Below are positions 26,592 to 36,578 of a stretch of DNA of 64,000 bases, one piece after another. Both the position numbers and the translations under genes were made by a program. A model generated the notes under the pieces. That model did no database searches, had not been told where the DNA came from, and saw only the letters and a program-made list of their open reading frames with translations. This DNA is from Aureivirga marina. Its GTDB lineage: Bacteria > Bacteroidota > Bacteroidia > Flavobacteriales > Flavobacteriaceae. Position 1 is the stretch's first letter; the number at the start of each line of letters is the position of its first letter. The stretch is taken from assembly GCF_015767265.1 (NCBI RefSeq), contig NZ_JADPIB010000003.1, forward strand, positions 372,001-436,000. The letters run 5' to 3'.

Positions 26592-27623
26592 TTATTTGTT
26601 TAATAAAGCACGATTAATATTTTTAATTAAGCGTGGTCCTTCATAAATAAATCCTGTATACACTTGAACTAAATCTGCTCCAGCTTCTATTTTTTCTAAA
26701 GCGTCTTCCGCAGAATGAATTCCTCCAACTCCAATAATTGGAAAAGCCTTATTCGATTTTTCTGCTAAATATTTAATCACTTTTGTACTTCTATCTTTAA
26801 CTGGTTTTCCGCTTAATCCCCCATTTCCTATATTTTGTAACATATCTTCTGAAGCTTTTAAACCTTCACGGTTTACGCTCGTATTTGAAGCAATAACTCC
26901 ATCAATTTTTGTAATTGCAACTAATTCTATAATTTCATCTAATTGAATTGTATTTAAATCTGGAGCAATTTTTAATAGAATTGGTTTTTGTTTATCAAAA
27001 CTTTTATTAATCTTTTGAAGCTCTGTAAGTAATTCTTCTTGATAATCTTTATCTTGAAGTTTTGCCATACTTCCAACATTCGGACAACTTACATTTACTA
27101 CAAAATAATCTACATAAGGATGTAATTCTTTAAATGTTAGTTTATAATCTTCAATCACTAAATTTTGTGGAGTTGCAGTATTTTTTCCAATATTTCCACC
27201 AATGATAATTTTTCCTTTATTCTTTTTTAATTGCTCAATTGCTGCTTTTACTCCTTCATTATTAAACCCCATTCGATTAATCAATCCTTGATCATCTTTT
27301 AAACGAAATAATCGTTTTTTAGGATTTCCAACTTGTGCTTTTGGCGTTACAGTTCCAATTTCTACAAACCCAAATCCGAAATCTGCCAATTCATTATATA
27401 AAACTGCATTTTTATCAAAACCAGCAGCAAGTCCAACAGGATTTTTAAATTTTAAACCAAATAATTCTCTTTCTAATCTTTTATCATTTACTTGATATCT
27501 CGAACGTAAACAAGCTGAAACTCCAGGGATTTTAGAAGTTGTTTTGATAAATGAAAATGTAAAATGATGAATTTTCTCTGGGTCAAATGAAAATAAAATT
27601 GGTCTAATTAGAGATTTGTACAT
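26592..27623 (-). CDS. pyrD: Dihydroorotate dehydrogenase (quinone), class 2
   Basis: A 343-residue FMN enzyme of pyrimidine synthesis that passes electrons to membrane quinones. The N-terminal amphipathic helices ([24 protein letters not shown]) that bind the membrane mark class 2. Family motifs: [23 protein letters not shown], the catalytic Ser179 in [10 protein letters not shown], and [28 protein letters not shown] for FMN phosphate. It follows the DUF4269 gene by 28 nt and may be co-transcribed with it. Confidence 0.96.
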   Translation of the reverse strand: MYKSLIRPILFSFDPEKIHHFTFSFIKTTSKIPGVSACLRSRYQVNDKRLERELFGLKFKNPVGLAAGFDKNAVLYNELADFGFGFVEIGTVTPKAQVGNPKKRLFRLKDDQGLINRMGFNNEGVKAAIEQLKKNKGKIIIGGNIGKNTATPQNLVIEDYKLTFKELHPYVDYFVVNVSCPNVGSMAKLQDKDYQEELLTELQKINKSFDKQKPILLKIAPDLNTIQLDEIIELVAITKIDGVIASNTSVNREGLKASEDMLQNIGNGGLSGKPVKDRSTKVIKYLAEKSNKAFPIIGVGGIHSAEDALEKIEAGADLVQVYTGFIYEGPRLIKNINRALLNK

Positions 27624-27651
27624 TGTGTTATAGTTTAGTTGTGTGTTTTAT

Positions 27652-28173
27652 TTAATACTTTAAAAGTTCTTGAAAAGGATCTCCTTTTATGTTTAATAAT
27701 TTTGCAAATGCAGGTTCTGTTTTAAATCCTTTTTTCTTTAAATCAATAATTTTAAGTCGAAATTCTTCTCCTTTTTCTTCTAAAATTCTTGCTTCTGTAA
27801 GCATATGCAAATATCCATATTGTTTGTTAGTCGGAATTTTTTGTCCAAAAATTTCAAACTGAAAATTTTCCAATTCAAAATTTGAAATAATTGCTTTTTC
27901 AAAAAATTTATTACTTTCTTTTATTTTAAAATTATTCAGATTTCCAAAAAGTTTTTCAATTATCTCTTTAAAAATTATTTCATTTTGAAATTCACAAATA
28001 ATATCTAAATCACTATTTTCTGTATCAATTTGAATTGGAATCGTTCCAACTAAAATAGGATGATATGAATTTAATTTTTCAAATATTTGATATTGATTTA
28101 AAATTTGATAAACCCTTTTTTGTTTTGGATTTCCATTTTTTAAATAATTCAAATTTGTAAAATCTATTTGCAT
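27652..28173 (-). CDS. DUF4269 family protein (nucleotidyltransferase-like fold)
   Basis: A 173-residue soluble protein. The segment LVGTIPIQIDTENSDLDIICEF resembles a minimal nucleotidyltransferase active site (GT...SDLDI) and is the hallmark of DUF4269. The C-terminal helices (HMLTEARILEEKGEEFRLKIIDLKKKGFKTEPAFAKLL) also match. It lies between pheT and pyrD on the same strand; a terminator after pheT separates it from that gene. No substrate known. Confidence 0.8.
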   Translation of the reverse strand: MQIDFTNLNYLKNGNPKQKRVYQILNQYQIFEKLNSYHPILVGTIPIQIDTENSDLDIICEFQNEIIFKEIIEKLFGNLNNFKIKESNKFFEKAIISNFELENFQFEIFGQKIPTNKQYGYLHMLTEARILEEKGEEFRLKIIDLKKKGFKTEPAFAKLLNIKGDPFQELLKY

Positions 28174-28192
28174 CTTTTTAGTTTTAAAAAAA

Positions 28193-28218
28193 AGCCTTTA
28201 GAATTAAATCTAAAGGCT
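28193..28218 (-). terminator. Terminator of pheT
   Basis: AGCCTTTAGA (28193-28202) pairs perfectly with TCTAAAGGCT (28209-28218), with a T8 tract on the minus strand. It starts 11 nt after the pheT stop. Confidence 0.85.
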
Positions 28219-28228
28219 CTCAAATAAT

Positions 28229-30658
28229 TTATCTTAACGTGGCTCCCACATTCTTTTCAAAAGTTGTTTGTAGTCGTTGCATAATCTTATCGATTTGTTT
28301 ATCGTTAAGCGTTTTGTTCTCATCCTGTAATAAGAAACTTACTGCATAAGACTTTTTATTTTCTGGTAATTTATCTCCTTCGTAAACATCAAATAAATCA
28401 ACTTCTTTTAATAATTTTCTTTCTGCTTGGAAAGCTAAATTATAAATTTCATTGAAAGTAACTTCCGAGTCAATTAATAAAGCTAAATCACGTTTTACAG
28501 CTGGGAATTTTGGTAAAGCAACTACTTTTCGGTTTTTTCTGTTGATTAATTCTAGAATATTTTTCCAATCAAAATCAGCAAATAAAACTTCTTGTTTAAT
28601 TCCGAAATCTTTTAAAATTGCTTTCTTTACAACTCCTAAATCTACTAATTTAGTTTTTCCTAAGCTTAAAGTAATTCCTTCTGAGAAATCAGAATTTTTA
28701 GTTGGAGAAACTTTTAATTTTCCAAATCCTAATTTTCCTAAAATAGAACTTACAATTCCTTTTAAATAGAAGAAATCAGATGTTTTCGCTGGATTCGTCC
28801 AAGTGTCTTTTGTTCTATTTCCTGTTACGAAAAGCGTTAAATGTTTATGTTCATTATATCCACTTTCAAATTTATGATATGTTTTTCCAAACTCGAAAAG
28901 CTTTAATGAATTGTTTTTTCTATTAATATTATAAGCAACAGATTCTAATCCTGAGAATAATAACGATTGGCGCATTACAGCTAAATCATTACTTAAAGGA
29001 TTTAACATCGTTACGTTATGTTCTGAATTTAGTCTCTCTGATTTTTCAGCATATTCAGGCTTCGTTAAAGAATTTGCCATTGCTTCATGGAAACCTAAAC
29101 TTACTAAAGAATCTGCAACTTTATTTTCAAATTTAACTTCATCAAATTTATCAAATGAAATAGATGCATTTAATTTATGAGAAAATTCAATATTGTTATA
29201 TCCGTAAACTCTTAAAATTTCTTCGATAACATCTGCTTCTCTCTGAACATCTACTCGGTAAGCAGGAATAATTAATCCTAAACCTCCAGCTGTTTCATTG
29301 ATTACTTTAATCTCTAAAGAAGCTAAAATATTTTTGATTGTGTCTTTTGGAATTTCTTGTCCAATTAAACGGTAAATATTCTCATAAGAAACAACCACTT
29401 GGAAATCTTCTATTTTTTCTGGATAATAATCTTCTACATCAGAAGAAATTTTTCCTCCAGCAATTTCCTCAATCAATAAAGCTGCTCTTTTTAAAGCATA
29501 TTTCGTAATATTTGGATCAATTCCTCTTTCGAAACGGAAAGATGCATCTGTATTTAATCCGTGTCTTTTTGCAGTTTTACGAATTGAAACAGGATTAAAA
29601 TAAGCACTTTCTAAGAAGATAGAAGTTGTTCCTTCTGAAACTCCAGAATTTTCTCCTCCAAAAACACCAGCAATACATAATGGGTTTGATTCTCCATCAC
29701 AAATCATGATATCATCTTCATGTAATTCTCTTTCAACACCGTCTAAAGTTGTAAACTTAGTACCAGTTGGTAAGTTTTTAACAATAACTTTATTTCCTCT
29801 AATTTTTGTAGCATCAAATGCGTGAAGTGGTTGCCCTAATTCATGTAATACATAATTTGTGATATCTACTACATTATTAATTGGCGCTAATCCAATTGCT
29901 TTTAATCTATTTTGAATCCATTCAGGAGAATCTTGCACTTTTACATCTGTAATTGTAACTCCTGCATACCTTGGAACTAATTCTTTATTTTCAATTTCAA
30001 TATCTGTCTTTAACACTCTTTCATCAACATGGAAAGCACTCACAGAAGGAGTAATTAATCCTGAAACCATATTTCCTTGTTGGATTAATCCAGCTCTTAA
30101 ATCACGAGCTGTTCCTAAATGACTCATTGCATCTGCTCTATTTGGCGTTAAACCAATTTCAAACACATGATCAATTTCGATATTGAATACTTCAGAAGCT
30201 GGAGTTCCTGGAACTAAATTTTCTTCTAAAACCATAATTCCGTCATGACCTGAACCTAAACCTAATTCGTCTTCAGCGCAAATCATTCCTAAACTCACTT
30301 CTCCTCTTATTTTTCCTTTTTTAATTTTAAAGGCTTCTCCGTTTGGATCATACAATGTAGTTCCTACAGTTGCAACAGGCACTTTTTGACCTACAGCTAC
30401 ATTCGGAGCTCCACAAACAATTTGTACTGGTTCTTCTTCTCCAATATTTACAGTCGTAACACTTAATCTATCTGCATTTGGGTGTTGCTCACGAGTAAGA
30501 ACTTCTCCTACAACAACTCCTTTCAAACTACCTTTGATAGATTCCACAACTTCGATTCCTTCTACTTCCAGACCTAAATCTGTAAGAAGTTCCCCTGTTT
30601 TTTCAGCGTCTAAATCAACTTGTAAAAATTGCTTTAACCAATTGTATGATATTTTCAT
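28229..30658 (-). CDS. pheT: Phenylalanyl-tRNA synthetase beta subunit
   Basis: An 809-residue subunit that forms an alpha2-beta2 enzyme with PheS. It has the N-terminal tRNA-binding domain (about 40-150; VGEVLTREQHPNADRLSV, VCGAPNV), B3/B4 editing domain (EIGLTPNRADAMSHLGTARDL), B5 domain, a catalytic-like core and the C-terminal FDX-ACB domain (FPAVKRDLALLID...VSFLLQDENKTLNDKQIDKIM). Full length for the family. pheS is not adjacent, as usual in Bacteroidota. It has a consensus promoter at 30684-30713. Confidence 0.97.
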   Translation of the reverse strand: MKISYNWLKQFLQVDLDAEKTGELLTDLGLEVEGIEVVESIKGSLKGVVVGEVLTREQHPNADRLSVTTVNIGEEEPVQIVCGAPNVAVGQKVPVATVGTTLYDPNGEAFKIKKGKIRGEVSLGMICAEDELGLGSGHDGIMVLEENLVPGTPASEVFNIEIDHVFEIGLTPNRADAMSHLGTARDLRAGLIQQGNMVSGLITPSVSAFHVDERVLKTDIEIENKELVPRYAGVTITDVKVQDSPEWIQNRLKAIGLAPINNVVDITNYVLHELGQPLHAFDATKIRGNKVIVKNLPTGTKFTTLDGVERELHEDDIMICDGESNPLCIAGVFGGENSGVSEGTTSIFLESAYFNPVSIRKTAKRHGLNTDASFRFERGIDPNITKYALKRAALLIEEIAGGKISSDVEDYYPEKIEDFQVVVSYENIYRLIGQEIPKDTIKNILASLEIKVINETAGGLGLIIPAYRVDVQREADVIEEILRVYGYNNIEFSHKLNASISFDKFDEVKFENKVADSLVSLGFHEAMANSLTKPEYAEKSERLNSEHNVTMLNPLSNDLAVMRQSLLFSGLESVAYNINRKNNSLKLFEFGKTYHKFESGYNEHKHLTLFVTGNRTKDTWTNPAKTSDFFYLKGIVSSILGKLGFGKLKVSPTKNSDFSEGITLSLGKTKLVDLGVVKKAILKDFGIKQEVLFADFDWKNILELINRKNRKVVALPKFPAVKRDLALLIDSEVTFNEIYNLAFQAERKLLKEVDLFDVYEGDKLPENKKSYAVSFLLQDENKTLNDKQIDKIMQRLQTTFEKNVGATLR

Positions 30659-30683
30659 TCTATATTTTTTATTTTTCGATTCG

Positions 30684-30713
30684 CAAAGATAATAAAACCT
30701 ATAGTAGTTTCAA
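30684..30713 (-). promoter_or_regulatory. pheT promoter
   Basis: On the minus strand: TTG (30713-30711), a 19-nt spacer, TATCTTTG (30691-30684), 25 nt before the ATG. Both elements match the Bacteroidota consensus exactly. Confidence 0.8.
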
Positions 30714-30787
30714 GTCTTGGAACCTGAAAATTTCAAGATATTTTTGATTCTTTTTTGGAATAATTTTTCTCTTTTTAGAAATAACTC

Positions 30788-31810
30788 TTAACGAATCTCA
30801 TATTCTGATTTATAAATTCGAACAAACATTAAAAATAAATTAATTAAAAGCGGTCCGAAAATTAATCCAATATAACCGAAAAGTGGGAATCCTACTAAGA
30901 TTCCAAGAAGTGTAACAACAGGATGAACATCTTGCATTTTTTTCAAAATTAAAAGACGCGCTAAACTATCCGATAAACCAAGAACAATCAATCCATAAAG
31001 TAAAATTCCATAAGCTTGAAAATTATATCCACTAGAGATTTTTAAAATAAAAACAGGAATAATTCCTATTAACAATCCTAAAAAAGGAATCGTAGAACCA
31101 AGCGTTACAAGAATTGCCCAAAAAAATGGATTGTGAATTTTAAAAATTAAAAAACCTACAAAAGCGACACAACCTTGCACTAAAGCGACTAAAGGAATCC
31201 CAATTGCATTTGATTTGATAATTTTCTCACTTTCTTCACTGATATAGTTAATATTTTCTTTGTTTAATGGAACATATCGAAGTAATGAATCAAAAAGTTT
31301 TTTTCCATTTAACAACATAAAATAAAGCAAAAAATACATCAAAACTATCGAAAGCACTGTATGTAAAGAACTTCCAGCAAACGTCTTCAAATGTTTGGAA
31401 AGCCATTGTGAAATAGAATCAGCATCAAATCCTGTAGAAACTTCATAGCCAAAATAATCTTCAATGAAACTGATTTGTCTTTTTATCACATTTAAAACAT
31501 GATGTAATTTTTTAATAAATAAAATTGTTTTTTTCTTTAATAAAAGAATGACAAGTGAAATTGGAAATAAAATACAAACAATGGAAAAAATCAATAGCAA
31601 AGCCGCCGCAATTGGTGGTTTCCATTTTTTTGCAACCAATTTTCGCATCGGATTTTTTAGTAAAATATAAAGTGTTAGCGCTCCAAGAAAACCAGACAAA
31701 TACGGAAGAATTTCCACAATGATTAATCTTCCTAATAAAAAGAGAATCAACAATGTGAATAATTGCTTTATAATACTTGGTTGAATTGTCTTAAAACTGT
31801 TTGAAGCCAT
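30788..31810 (-). CDS. AI-2E family (PerM-like) membrane transporter
   Basis: A 340-residue membrane protein with about seven to eight hydrophobic segments and the long periplasmic/helical insert typical of the AI-2E/PerM family. The conserved C-terminal part is visible (NPFFWAILVTLGSTIPFLGLLIGIIPVFILKISSGYN, then HPVVTLLGILVGFPLFGYIGLIFGPLL). Family members export small molecules or act in Na+/H+ exchange; the AI-2 role is only proven for a few. Single gene. Confidence 0.88.
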   Translation of the reverse strand: MASNSFKTIQPSIIKQLFTLLILFLLGRLIIVEILPYLSGFLGALTLYILLKNPMRKLVAKKWKPPIAAALLLIFSIVCILFPISLVILLLKKKTILFIKKLHHVLNVIKRQISFIEDYFGYEVSTGFDADSISQWLSKHLKTFAGSSLHTVLSIVLMYFLLYFMLLNGKKLFDSLLRYVPLNKENINYISEESEKIIKSNAIGIPLVALVQGCVAFVGFLIFKIHNPFFWAILVTLGSTIPFLGLLIGIIPVFILKISSGYNFQAYGILLYGLIVLGLSDSLARLLILKKMQDVHPVVTLLGILVGFPLFGYIGLIFGPLLINLFLMFVRIYKSEYEIR

Positions 31811-31950
31811 TTTATTTCAAATTACATAACTATCTAACTTACAAAATATTAACTAAATTTTCCAGTAATATTTTTCATATTTAGTTTTTTTTTAAAATAA
31901 TTTTATTTTTTGATTGCTTAATTTTAAAAAGAGAATAAAAATGAACTAAA

Positions 31951-32937
31951 ATGTTTTTTTCAAATTCTTTACATATACAGCTTTCTACAAAAGATAAATC
32001 TTGTTTTTTAAAACAAATTCAAGAGAAAATTCATGGTGTAATTTCTAAAAATTTTCAAGAACAAACACTTTCTATTAACTCAGCTTTTGCAAATGGAAAG
32101 ATTCAAAAAATCACTTCCAAAAATGGTTTTCACTTTTGGCTTTTTGATATTGCTTTTTTTCAAGAAACAACTTTTATTTTTCCACAACAAAATAAGAATT
32201 TTATTCATTTTTGCTCATCTGAAAGCATTGATTTTAAAGGAATTCATACTTCAAGTAAAACTTTAAGTCCTTTTCAGTTTCTTCTTTCTAAAAATGAGTT
32301 TACTTACACCTTTTCTTTAAATAAAAAAGTGCAAATTATTTTACTAGAAATTGATGAAAATAGTTTTATTCATCAGAAAATAAATTCGTTACTTTCTTTA
32401 AATTCTATTTTTGAAAAAAACTTTAGCACAACAAATATTCTTTTAGCAAATTATATACAAGAAATAGAGAAAATTACGATTTCATCTAAATTTGATATTT
32501 TAAAAATCGAAGGAATTATTTTTCAATTTTTAGCAGAAATTTTAGAACAAGTAGAAAAGGAAAATAGAAATCAAAAGGAAATTTTCTTTGTAGCTCATAA
32601 AAATCTTAAAGTGATTCAAGATTTAGCAGAAACTATTTCTATGAATATTTCGGAGAATTATACTTTAGAGCTTTTATCGAAAGAAACGAATATTTCGCAA
32701 GCAAAACTTCAGGAAGGTTTTAAGTTTTTATACAAAAGAACGGTAACTGAATTTATCAGAGATGTTCGTTTAGAGAAGTCTAAAGAATTGATTAAAAACA
32801 CAGAATTATCGATTTCAGAAATTGTTTATTCAATTGGATTTAGCAGTAGAAGTTATTTTTCTAAAATCTTTAAAGAAAAATATAACATTACACCAATTGA
32901 ATATAAAAAGGTAAGAGAATCTTCAGATTTTGATTAA
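31951..32937 (+). CDS. AraC-family transcriptional regulator
   Basis: A 328-residue protein with a C-terminal double helix-turn-helix (about 225-328: NYTLELLSKETNISQAKLQEGFKFLYKRT, then ELSISEIVYSIGFSSRSYFSKIFKEKYNITPIEYK). The N-terminal half is a divergent ligand-binding domain with two Cys and no recognised cupin signature. The gene faces the DUF6327-like gene 2 nt away, convergent. Targets not evident; its upstream region does not carry the half-sites seen for the other AraC gene. Confidence 0.85.
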   Translation: MFFSNSLHIQLSTKDKSCFLKQIQEKIHGVISKNFQEQTLSINSAFANGKIQKITSKNGFHFWLFDIAFFQETTFIFPQQNKNFIHFCSSESIDFKGIHTSSKTLSPFQFLLSKNEFTYTFSLNKKVQIILLEIDENSFIHQKINSLLSLNSIFEKNFSTTNILLANYIQEIEKITISSKFDILKIEGIIFQFLAEILEQVEKENRNQKEIFFVAHKNLKVIQDLAETISMNISENYTLELLSKETNISQAKLQEGFKFLYKRTVTEFIRDVRLEKSKELIKNTELSISEIVYSIGFSSRSYFSKIFKEKYNITPIEYKKVRESSDFD

Positions 32938-32939
32938 TA

Positions 32940-33161
32940 TTATTTATTCCACTTTTTAAAAATATATCTTTCAATCAAAAGTAAAAGTCCATATTTTTTC
33001 ATTTGTGCAAAAACATCTATAATCCATTTATACGATTTAAATTCATGAACAAATTCGTTATTAATCAACTTAATTTGCTCTTTAGAAATTTCACTTTTTA
33101 ATTTCCATCTTCTTAAATCTTCTTCTATTTCTTCAAAGGAATTATATTTTTTTCTCATCAT
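32940..33161 (-). CDS. DUF6327-like small protein
   Basis: A 73-residue basic helical protein, starting MMRKKYNSFEEIEEDLRRWKLKSEISKEQIKL. It resembles the small DUF6327 proteins that follow YtxH and holin-like genes in flavobacteria. Third gene of an envelope operon (8 nt after the holin-like gene). Role unknown. Confidence 0.65.
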   Translation of the reverse strand: MMRKKYNSFEEIEEDLRRWKLKSEISKEQIKLINNEFVHEFKSYKWIIDVFAQMKKYGLLLLIERYIFKKWNK

Positions 33162-33169
33162 TTTAAATT

Positions 33170-33526
33170 TTAAATAGATTCATCAAAATAATCCTCTGAA
33201 AAGCTTTGAATTACTTTTCTATCAATATTTTTTCTCAATAAATAAATCAAAAAACCAATCAAAAGGAAAAGAACGGCAACTAAAACACAAGCTAATGCGA
33301 AGCTTCCGATGACATCTCCTATCCAAACTACCAATGCAACAGATAAAAAAACCAATGCAAAAAATGATAATCCAAGTAAAATGATCAGCTTAATCCCAAA
33401 AGTAAATGACTTTGTGAGATGATAGAAAATTTTCAACTTAAAATATTCTGTTGAATTATTTACATAATCATTTCCAAGGTCAATTACTTTTGAAGACAAT
33501 TTATCTAATGAGTTCAAGATATTCAT
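33170..33526 (-). CDS. Holin-like (Phage_holin_3_6/DUF1469-type) membrane protein
   Basis: A 118-residue protein with two strong membrane segments (about 43-66 and 74-95) flanked by charged ends, the layout of the Phage_holin_3_6 family. Its ATG overlaps the YtxH stop by one base (TAATG), so the genes are coupled. The family is common in envelope-stress operons rather than phages, and no phage gene is near. Confidence 0.8.
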   Translation of the reverse strand: MNILNSLDKLSSKVIDLGNDYVNNSTEYFKLKIFYHLTKSFTFGIKLIILLGLSFFALVFLSVALVVWIGDVIGSFALACVLVAVLFLLIGFLIYLLRKNIDRKVIQSFSEDYFDESI

Positions 33527-33849
33527 TATACAGTCTTTTTATTTCTTTTTCTTAATTCTTCCAGCTTTTTCTCTAAAGCAGTAATCGCATCGTTTGTTCC
33601 AATAGAAGATTCTGTAATAATTTCTTCAATTTTACTTCCTAAAGTTCCATTTTTATGAAACACTTTTTCTTCGATTGTTTCTTTTAAATGAGAAACCTTA
33701 TTCAAAATATCATCTTTTGAATGGTTTACTTCATCCTTAATCATTTGTCTAGTTTTAGATCCTTTCTCTGGGGCGAATAGAATTCCTAAAGTTGCACCAA
33801 TTGCTCCACCGACTAAAACACCTAAGATTGTATTTCCAGTATTGCTCAT
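33526..33849 (-). CDS. YtxH domain protein
   Basis: A 107-residue protein. The N-terminal YtxH domain is a Gly-rich membrane hairpin (ILGVLVGGAIGATLGILFAPEKGSKTRQ), followed by a long charged helix. First gene of a three-gene operon with the holin-like and DUF6327-like genes. YtxH proteins are associated with general stress responses and the inner membrane; the molecular role is not known. Confidence 0.85.
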   Translation of the reverse strand: MSNTGNTILGVLVGGAIGATLGILFAPEKGSKTRQMIKDEVNHSKDDILNKVSHLKETIEEKVFHKNGTLGSKIEEIITESSIGTNDAITALEKKLEELRKRNKKTV

Positions 33850-34006
33850 TTTTAAAGTTTTAGATTATACGAATTATTGAAATTTAAATTTCTTAATTAA
33901 AAAATGAATTCTTTAACTCATATGATACAATCATTAACTATAATCATTTAAAAATTGTAATGTTTTCTTAATACCGGTTGAACTTTGTTAATTTTTCATA
34001 ACAAGC

Positions 34007-34807
34007 TTATTTCAAACTAATTTGATTCACAATTTCTTCAATTACGAAAGAATCTGCAATTGAAAATAAAAGCATTTCTGTAAAATATAATTTTTCTGCT
34101 TGCGCTGATTTCCAAAGCTTTTTACTGATTTCCTTTACTAATTCACTTAATTTTTTATAAGCAATATTTTGAGGAATAAATAAAGATTTATCTCTATTTA
34201 AAATAAATCGTTTATCAATTTCCGAGACAGAATTTACTTGATAATTTTCTTTATGTTTTAAACGAATCAAAACTCGCATATCAAAAGCTGACATTTTAGA
34301 ATTTCTTCCCTCTGGAATTGGAAAATAAATTTCTCCTGCATCTTGTGAAAGTAAAATCCAATTCAAAGAATACGCAACTCGTGAATCATAAATTAAATAT
34401 TTCTCTGGAAACATAAATGCACAAACTTTGGAATAACTTGCAACTCTTTTAAAAGGCGTTTTTTCATTCTCTATAACATCTTTTATTGTTTGAATTGTAT
34501 CTTCTTGTTTTGCTGCTCTAACCCCTCCCCAATCACGAACAATCCACATACTCAATTTTACAAAAGCTGAAAAGTCATTTTCATAAAAATCCAATAATTT
34601 TGGTTGCACAATCGATTTTAATTGAATCTCTTTATCATATGGTTTTAAATCATTTAACTCTAAAGCTTTTTCTTTTGAAATAATTCCTAAATTGCTTAAT
34701 TTTTCTAACGATTTTAAACTTACAGACCATTGATAAAAATCTTCTAAGTTTTCTGCATATTTCTGTAAATGATTGACAATTTTATCAATATCAAATTTGA
34801 ATTCCAT
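34007..34807 (-). CDS. Hypothetical helical protein coupled to an ATP-grasp gene
   Basis: A 266-residue soluble, mainly helical protein. Phrases such as SMWIVRDWGGVRAAKQEDTI and FPEKYLIYDSRVAYSLNWI suggest a DNA-glycosylase-like helical fold, but I do not recognise the family. It overlaps the upstream ATP-grasp gene by 17 nt, so the two are made together. Function unknown. Confidence 0.65.
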   Translation of the reverse strand: MEFKFDIDKIVNHLQKYAENLEDFYQWSVSLKSLEKLSNLGIISKEKALELNDLKPYDKEIQLKSIVQPKLLDFYENDFSAFVKLSMWIVRDWGGVRAAKQEDTIQTIKDVIENEKTPFKRVASYSKVCAFMFPEKYLIYDSRVAYSLNWILLSQDAGEIYFPIPEGRNSKMSAFDMRVLIRLKHKENYQVNSVSEIDKRFILNRDKSLFIPQNIAYKKLSELVKEISKKLWKSAQAEKLYFTEMLLFSIADSFVIEEIVNQISLK

Positions 34808-35702
34808 CTTGTATTTTTTTGATGTTTTTATAGAAGTTTACTTTGTCTAAATTATCTGGAAAACCTGACACTTGACCATCACCAATTTCCATAATAATCC
34901 ATTCTCCATTTTCTTTTTGTGCAATATCCATTGAAAAAAAATTACTTTCAATTCGATTTGCAATTTCTATAAAAGAACTGAAATCAAGATTTTCTTCTCC
35001 ATAAATTCCTTCATCCCAATATTTCGCAATTTGAACTATTTGATTTTTATAAAAAAACACACGAAATTCTTTTGTCAAAGGCATGTTACTTTTGGAATGA
35101 TTTTTCAAAAACTTTAAATGTTCAAATTTTCGAAAAACTAATCCTTCATTAAGATAATTTCCACGTAATTCGATAAATTTTGATACAATCTGTCTAACAT
35201 TTTCTTTATCCGAAAAATTCGGAATAAAGCAAGCTTCTTTCCAAGCATGTTTTTCAGATTTCACAAAATCTTTTATAATTACAGCTTCATTTTCAAAGAC
35301 TTTTAATCTTTCAAAAATAGTTTCAAAATCTTTAAATTCTTCCTTAGAAAACCAAATCGAAAAAGGTGATTTTTCTTTAATTAATTCGAAGGATTCTGGT
35401 AAATAATGTGCATGCTTATATTCTTTAGGCGAATTAATTAACTGAATATTTTTCTCCAATAATCTATTGTATAATTTCTCATATTGATTTGGTGTCAACA
35501 TCCAACCTCTAAACATTCCAATTTCTTTTTCTTCTAAAGTTGGAATAAATCTTAAAGCGTTTTTTAAATGATTATCTGTTAATTCTTCATGACTAATTAA
35601 ATACGTTTGAAAACCATATTTCTTAGCAATTTGTTGTTCTTTTTCATAATCTGGTTCGATTATTTTTCTATCGAAAACACTGTCGCAAAATAGTAAAACC
35701 AT
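34791..35702 (-). CDS. ATP-grasp domain protein (DUF4343-like)
   Basis: A 303-residue soluble protein with the C-terminal ATP-grasp layout: VIIKDFVKSEKH (lysines for ATP), GLVFRKFEHLKF, EFRVFFYKNQIVQIAKYWDEG, and the metal-binding MDIAQKENGEWIIMEIGDGQ. The N-terminal part (RFIPTLEEKEIGMFRGWMLTP) fits DUF4343. ATP-grasp enzymes join an acid to an amine or thiol through an acyl phosphate; the substrate is unknown. Operon with the next, overlapping gene. Confidence 0.75.
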   Translation of the reverse strand: MVLLFCDSVFDRKIIEPDYEKEQQIAKKYGFQTYLISHEELTDNHLKNALRFIPTLEEKEIGMFRGWMLTPNQYEKLYNRLLEKNIQLINSPKEYKHAHYLPESFELIKEKSPFSIWFSKEEFKDFETIFERLKVFENEAVIIKDFVKSEKHAWKEACFIPNFSDKENVRQIVSKFIELRGNYLNEGLVFRKFEHLKFLKNHSKSNMPLTKEFRVFFYKNQIVQIAKYWDEGIYGEENLDFSSFIEIANRIESNFFSMDIAQKENGEWIIMEIGDGQVSGFPDNLDKVNFYKNIKKIQDGIQI

Positions 35703-35807
35703 CGTTTTTAAATGTTTATTCTTTTCTATAAATTAATTCTTGCAATTTATCTTTTATTTTTCATTCTGTTCTTATTTTTCTCCTGATTAAAATTGTACTT
35801 TTATCTA

Positions 35808-36377
35808 ATGAAATCAATGAAAGAATTATTATTATCTGCTGGAATTCCACCAGAAAAAGAAAAAGAAATTTTCGGAACTATTCGAAAAATTAAGGTCAAA
35901 AAAGGAACTTTATTACAGATAAAAGGCGATGAAAAAAATTTGAGTTATTTTGTTTGTTTTGGGCTTTTACGCAGTTATACAATTGATTCTAAAGGAAAAG
36001 AACATGTTTTTCTTTTTGCTCCTGAAGGTTGGATTCTTGGTGATTTTGAATCGTACACTTTTGATACTCCATCACAGTTATTTATCGATGCTTTGGAAGA
36101 TTCTGTAATTGAAATTGTTGATTTTAAAAAACAAGATCTTGTGGAGGATATGCCAAGAGAAGCTTTATTAAAACAAACGAAATTATTAACTCGAAGAGCT
36201 GGAGTTTTACAACATCGATTATTAATGTTAATGAGCGCAACTGCACTTGAACGTTATCAAGAATTTTTAAAAACATATCCAAATATTTCACAAAGAGTTC
36301 CTCAAAAATTAATTGCATCTTATTTAGGAATTACACCAGAAGCATTGAGTAAAATCAGAAGAAATATGGTGAAATAA
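35808..36377 (+). CDS. Crp/Fnr-family transcriptional regulator
   Basis: A 189-residue protein from the ATG at 35808 (35793 and 35817 are alternatives). The N-terminal cyclic-nucleotide-binding-like barrel is at about 10-115 (IKVKKGTLLQIKGDEKNLSYFV, GWILGDFESYTFDTPS), then a dimer helix (ALERYQEFLKTYPN) and a short helix-turn-helix (VPQKLIASYLGITPEALSKIRRNM). No Cys cluster for an Fe-S centre, so not an Fnr-type oxygen sensor. Target genes unknown; a lipoprotein gene follows after its own terminator. Confidence 0.85.
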   Translation: MKSMKELLLSAGIPPEKEKEIFGTIRKIKVKKGTLLQIKGDEKNLSYFVCFGLLRSYTIDSKGKEHVFLFAPEGWILGDFESYTFDTPSQLFIDALEDSVIEIVDFKKQDLVEDMPREALLKQTKLLTRRAGVLQHRLLMLMSATALERYQEFLKTYPNISQRVPQKLIASYLGITPEALSKIRRNMVK

Positions 36378-36437
36378 TTTTCTTACAAAAAGAAATAATT
36401 ACTCAGATTTAAATAAAATATCTAAAATTAAATATGC

Positions 36438-36468
36438 AAATCCTAGTTTTAAAAGCCAGGATTTTTTT
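36438..36468 (+). terminator. Terminator after the Crp/Fnr gene
   Basis: AAATCCT (36438-36444) pairs with AGGATTT (36458-36464), extended inside by TTTT/AAAA, and followed by T7. Confidence 0.7.
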
Positions 36469-36578
36469 ATTTAAAATTCTGAAAAACAATTAAATTAAAA
36501 CTTAAATAAAAAACATTTAACTATTTAATATTCAGAAAGAAAAGATTAAATTTAATAGAACTAAAAAGTAAATCTATC

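Noticed and set aside
33170-33526. Phage holin
   Set aside because: It is in a chromosomal YtxH operon with no endolysin or phage genes; the holin_3_6 family is used in envelope stress.
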